27,227 nucleotides of DNA. It comes from Globodera rostochiensis (taxonomy: Eukaryota > Nematoda > Chromadorea > Rhabditida > Heteroderidae). The translations under genes were made by a program, and so were the position numbers. Shown piece by piece: positions 27,074 through 27,227 of this stretch. The notes under the pieces are model-generated. The model searched no databases. It saw nothing but the letters and a program-made list of their open reading frames with translations, and was not told the DNA's origin. The stretch spans positions 1,579,128 to 1,606,354 of the forward strand of contig JAEVLN010000016.1 of the NCBI GenBank assembly GCA_018350325.1, in the 5' to 3' direction. The first letter of the stretch is position 1. Every line of letters starts with the position of its first letter.

Positions 27074-27227
27074 CACATTTTATTTGTAATGTTTGTAAAT
27101 TTTTAGAATTTTACTGATATTCCTAATCCGATTTTTTTGTTCGGTCACATATTAAGCATTTGAACGACCGCATGTTCTTTTTTGAATCATAAACGGTTTG
27201 AGAGTTTAGTCCGTGCAAATTTGATAA

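Noticed and set aside
1..27227. tRNA or snRNA genes
   Set aside because: No pair of A-box and B-box motifs at tRNA spacing and no cloverleaf-like GC segment was found by reading both strands.

Overview
The window looks like nuclear DNA from an invertebrate animal. It is extremely AT-rich, carries a Helitron helicase, satellites, minisatellites and inverted-repeat elements, and shows TTTCAG-type 3' splice sites in front of small GC-richer islands. The species cannot be named from the sequence; a nematode fits the splice-site style and the Helitron, but this is inference. There is no bacterial gene organisation.

Region 1 (1-2.4 kb) holds the C-terminal part of a Helitron helicase, open from the first base to the stop at 1144-1146, and its 3' flank with a 15-bp hairpin. 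It is the only gene in the window that can be named with high confidence. Region 2 (2.4-6.1 kb) is a layered repeat complex: poly-G and G-quadruplex tracts, a 30-bp CpG-rich minisatellite, 53-bp tandem units with inverted repeats, three copies of a short exon-like unit, and a 386-bp segment duplicated 1,590 bp apart with one mismatch.

Region 3 (6.1-20.2 kb) is an AT desert dotted with GC-richer islands of 50-120 bp. Several islands begin at good 3' splice sites and read as protein, but none could be assigned to a family. It also contains a fold-back element (9462-9914), a hairpin element (13416-13533) and a 116-codon open frame without an early ATG. Region 4 (20.2-21.0 kb) is a 107-bp satellite of about 7.3 copies. 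Every unit except the degenerate last one carries an intact 3'-splice-site look-alike.

Region 5 (21.6-25.1 kb) is the most interesting part. A short island at 23612-23700 encodes the zinc-binding signature TAYHEAGHA of FtsH/AFG3/YME1-type (M41) AAA proteases, with what looks like a frameshift just upstream. Neighbouring islands on the same strand carry weaker AAA/M41-like pieces in the expected order (GPPG, NQL, ATN, LRPG, LAxIVxE, HEAGHA, then KIA). This suggests a decayed or finely split gene; only HEAGHA is firm. The final 2 kb is AT-rich with no assignable gene.

Exon-like calls are deliberately low in confidence, because GC-rich islands in AT-rich DNA lack stop codons by composition alone.
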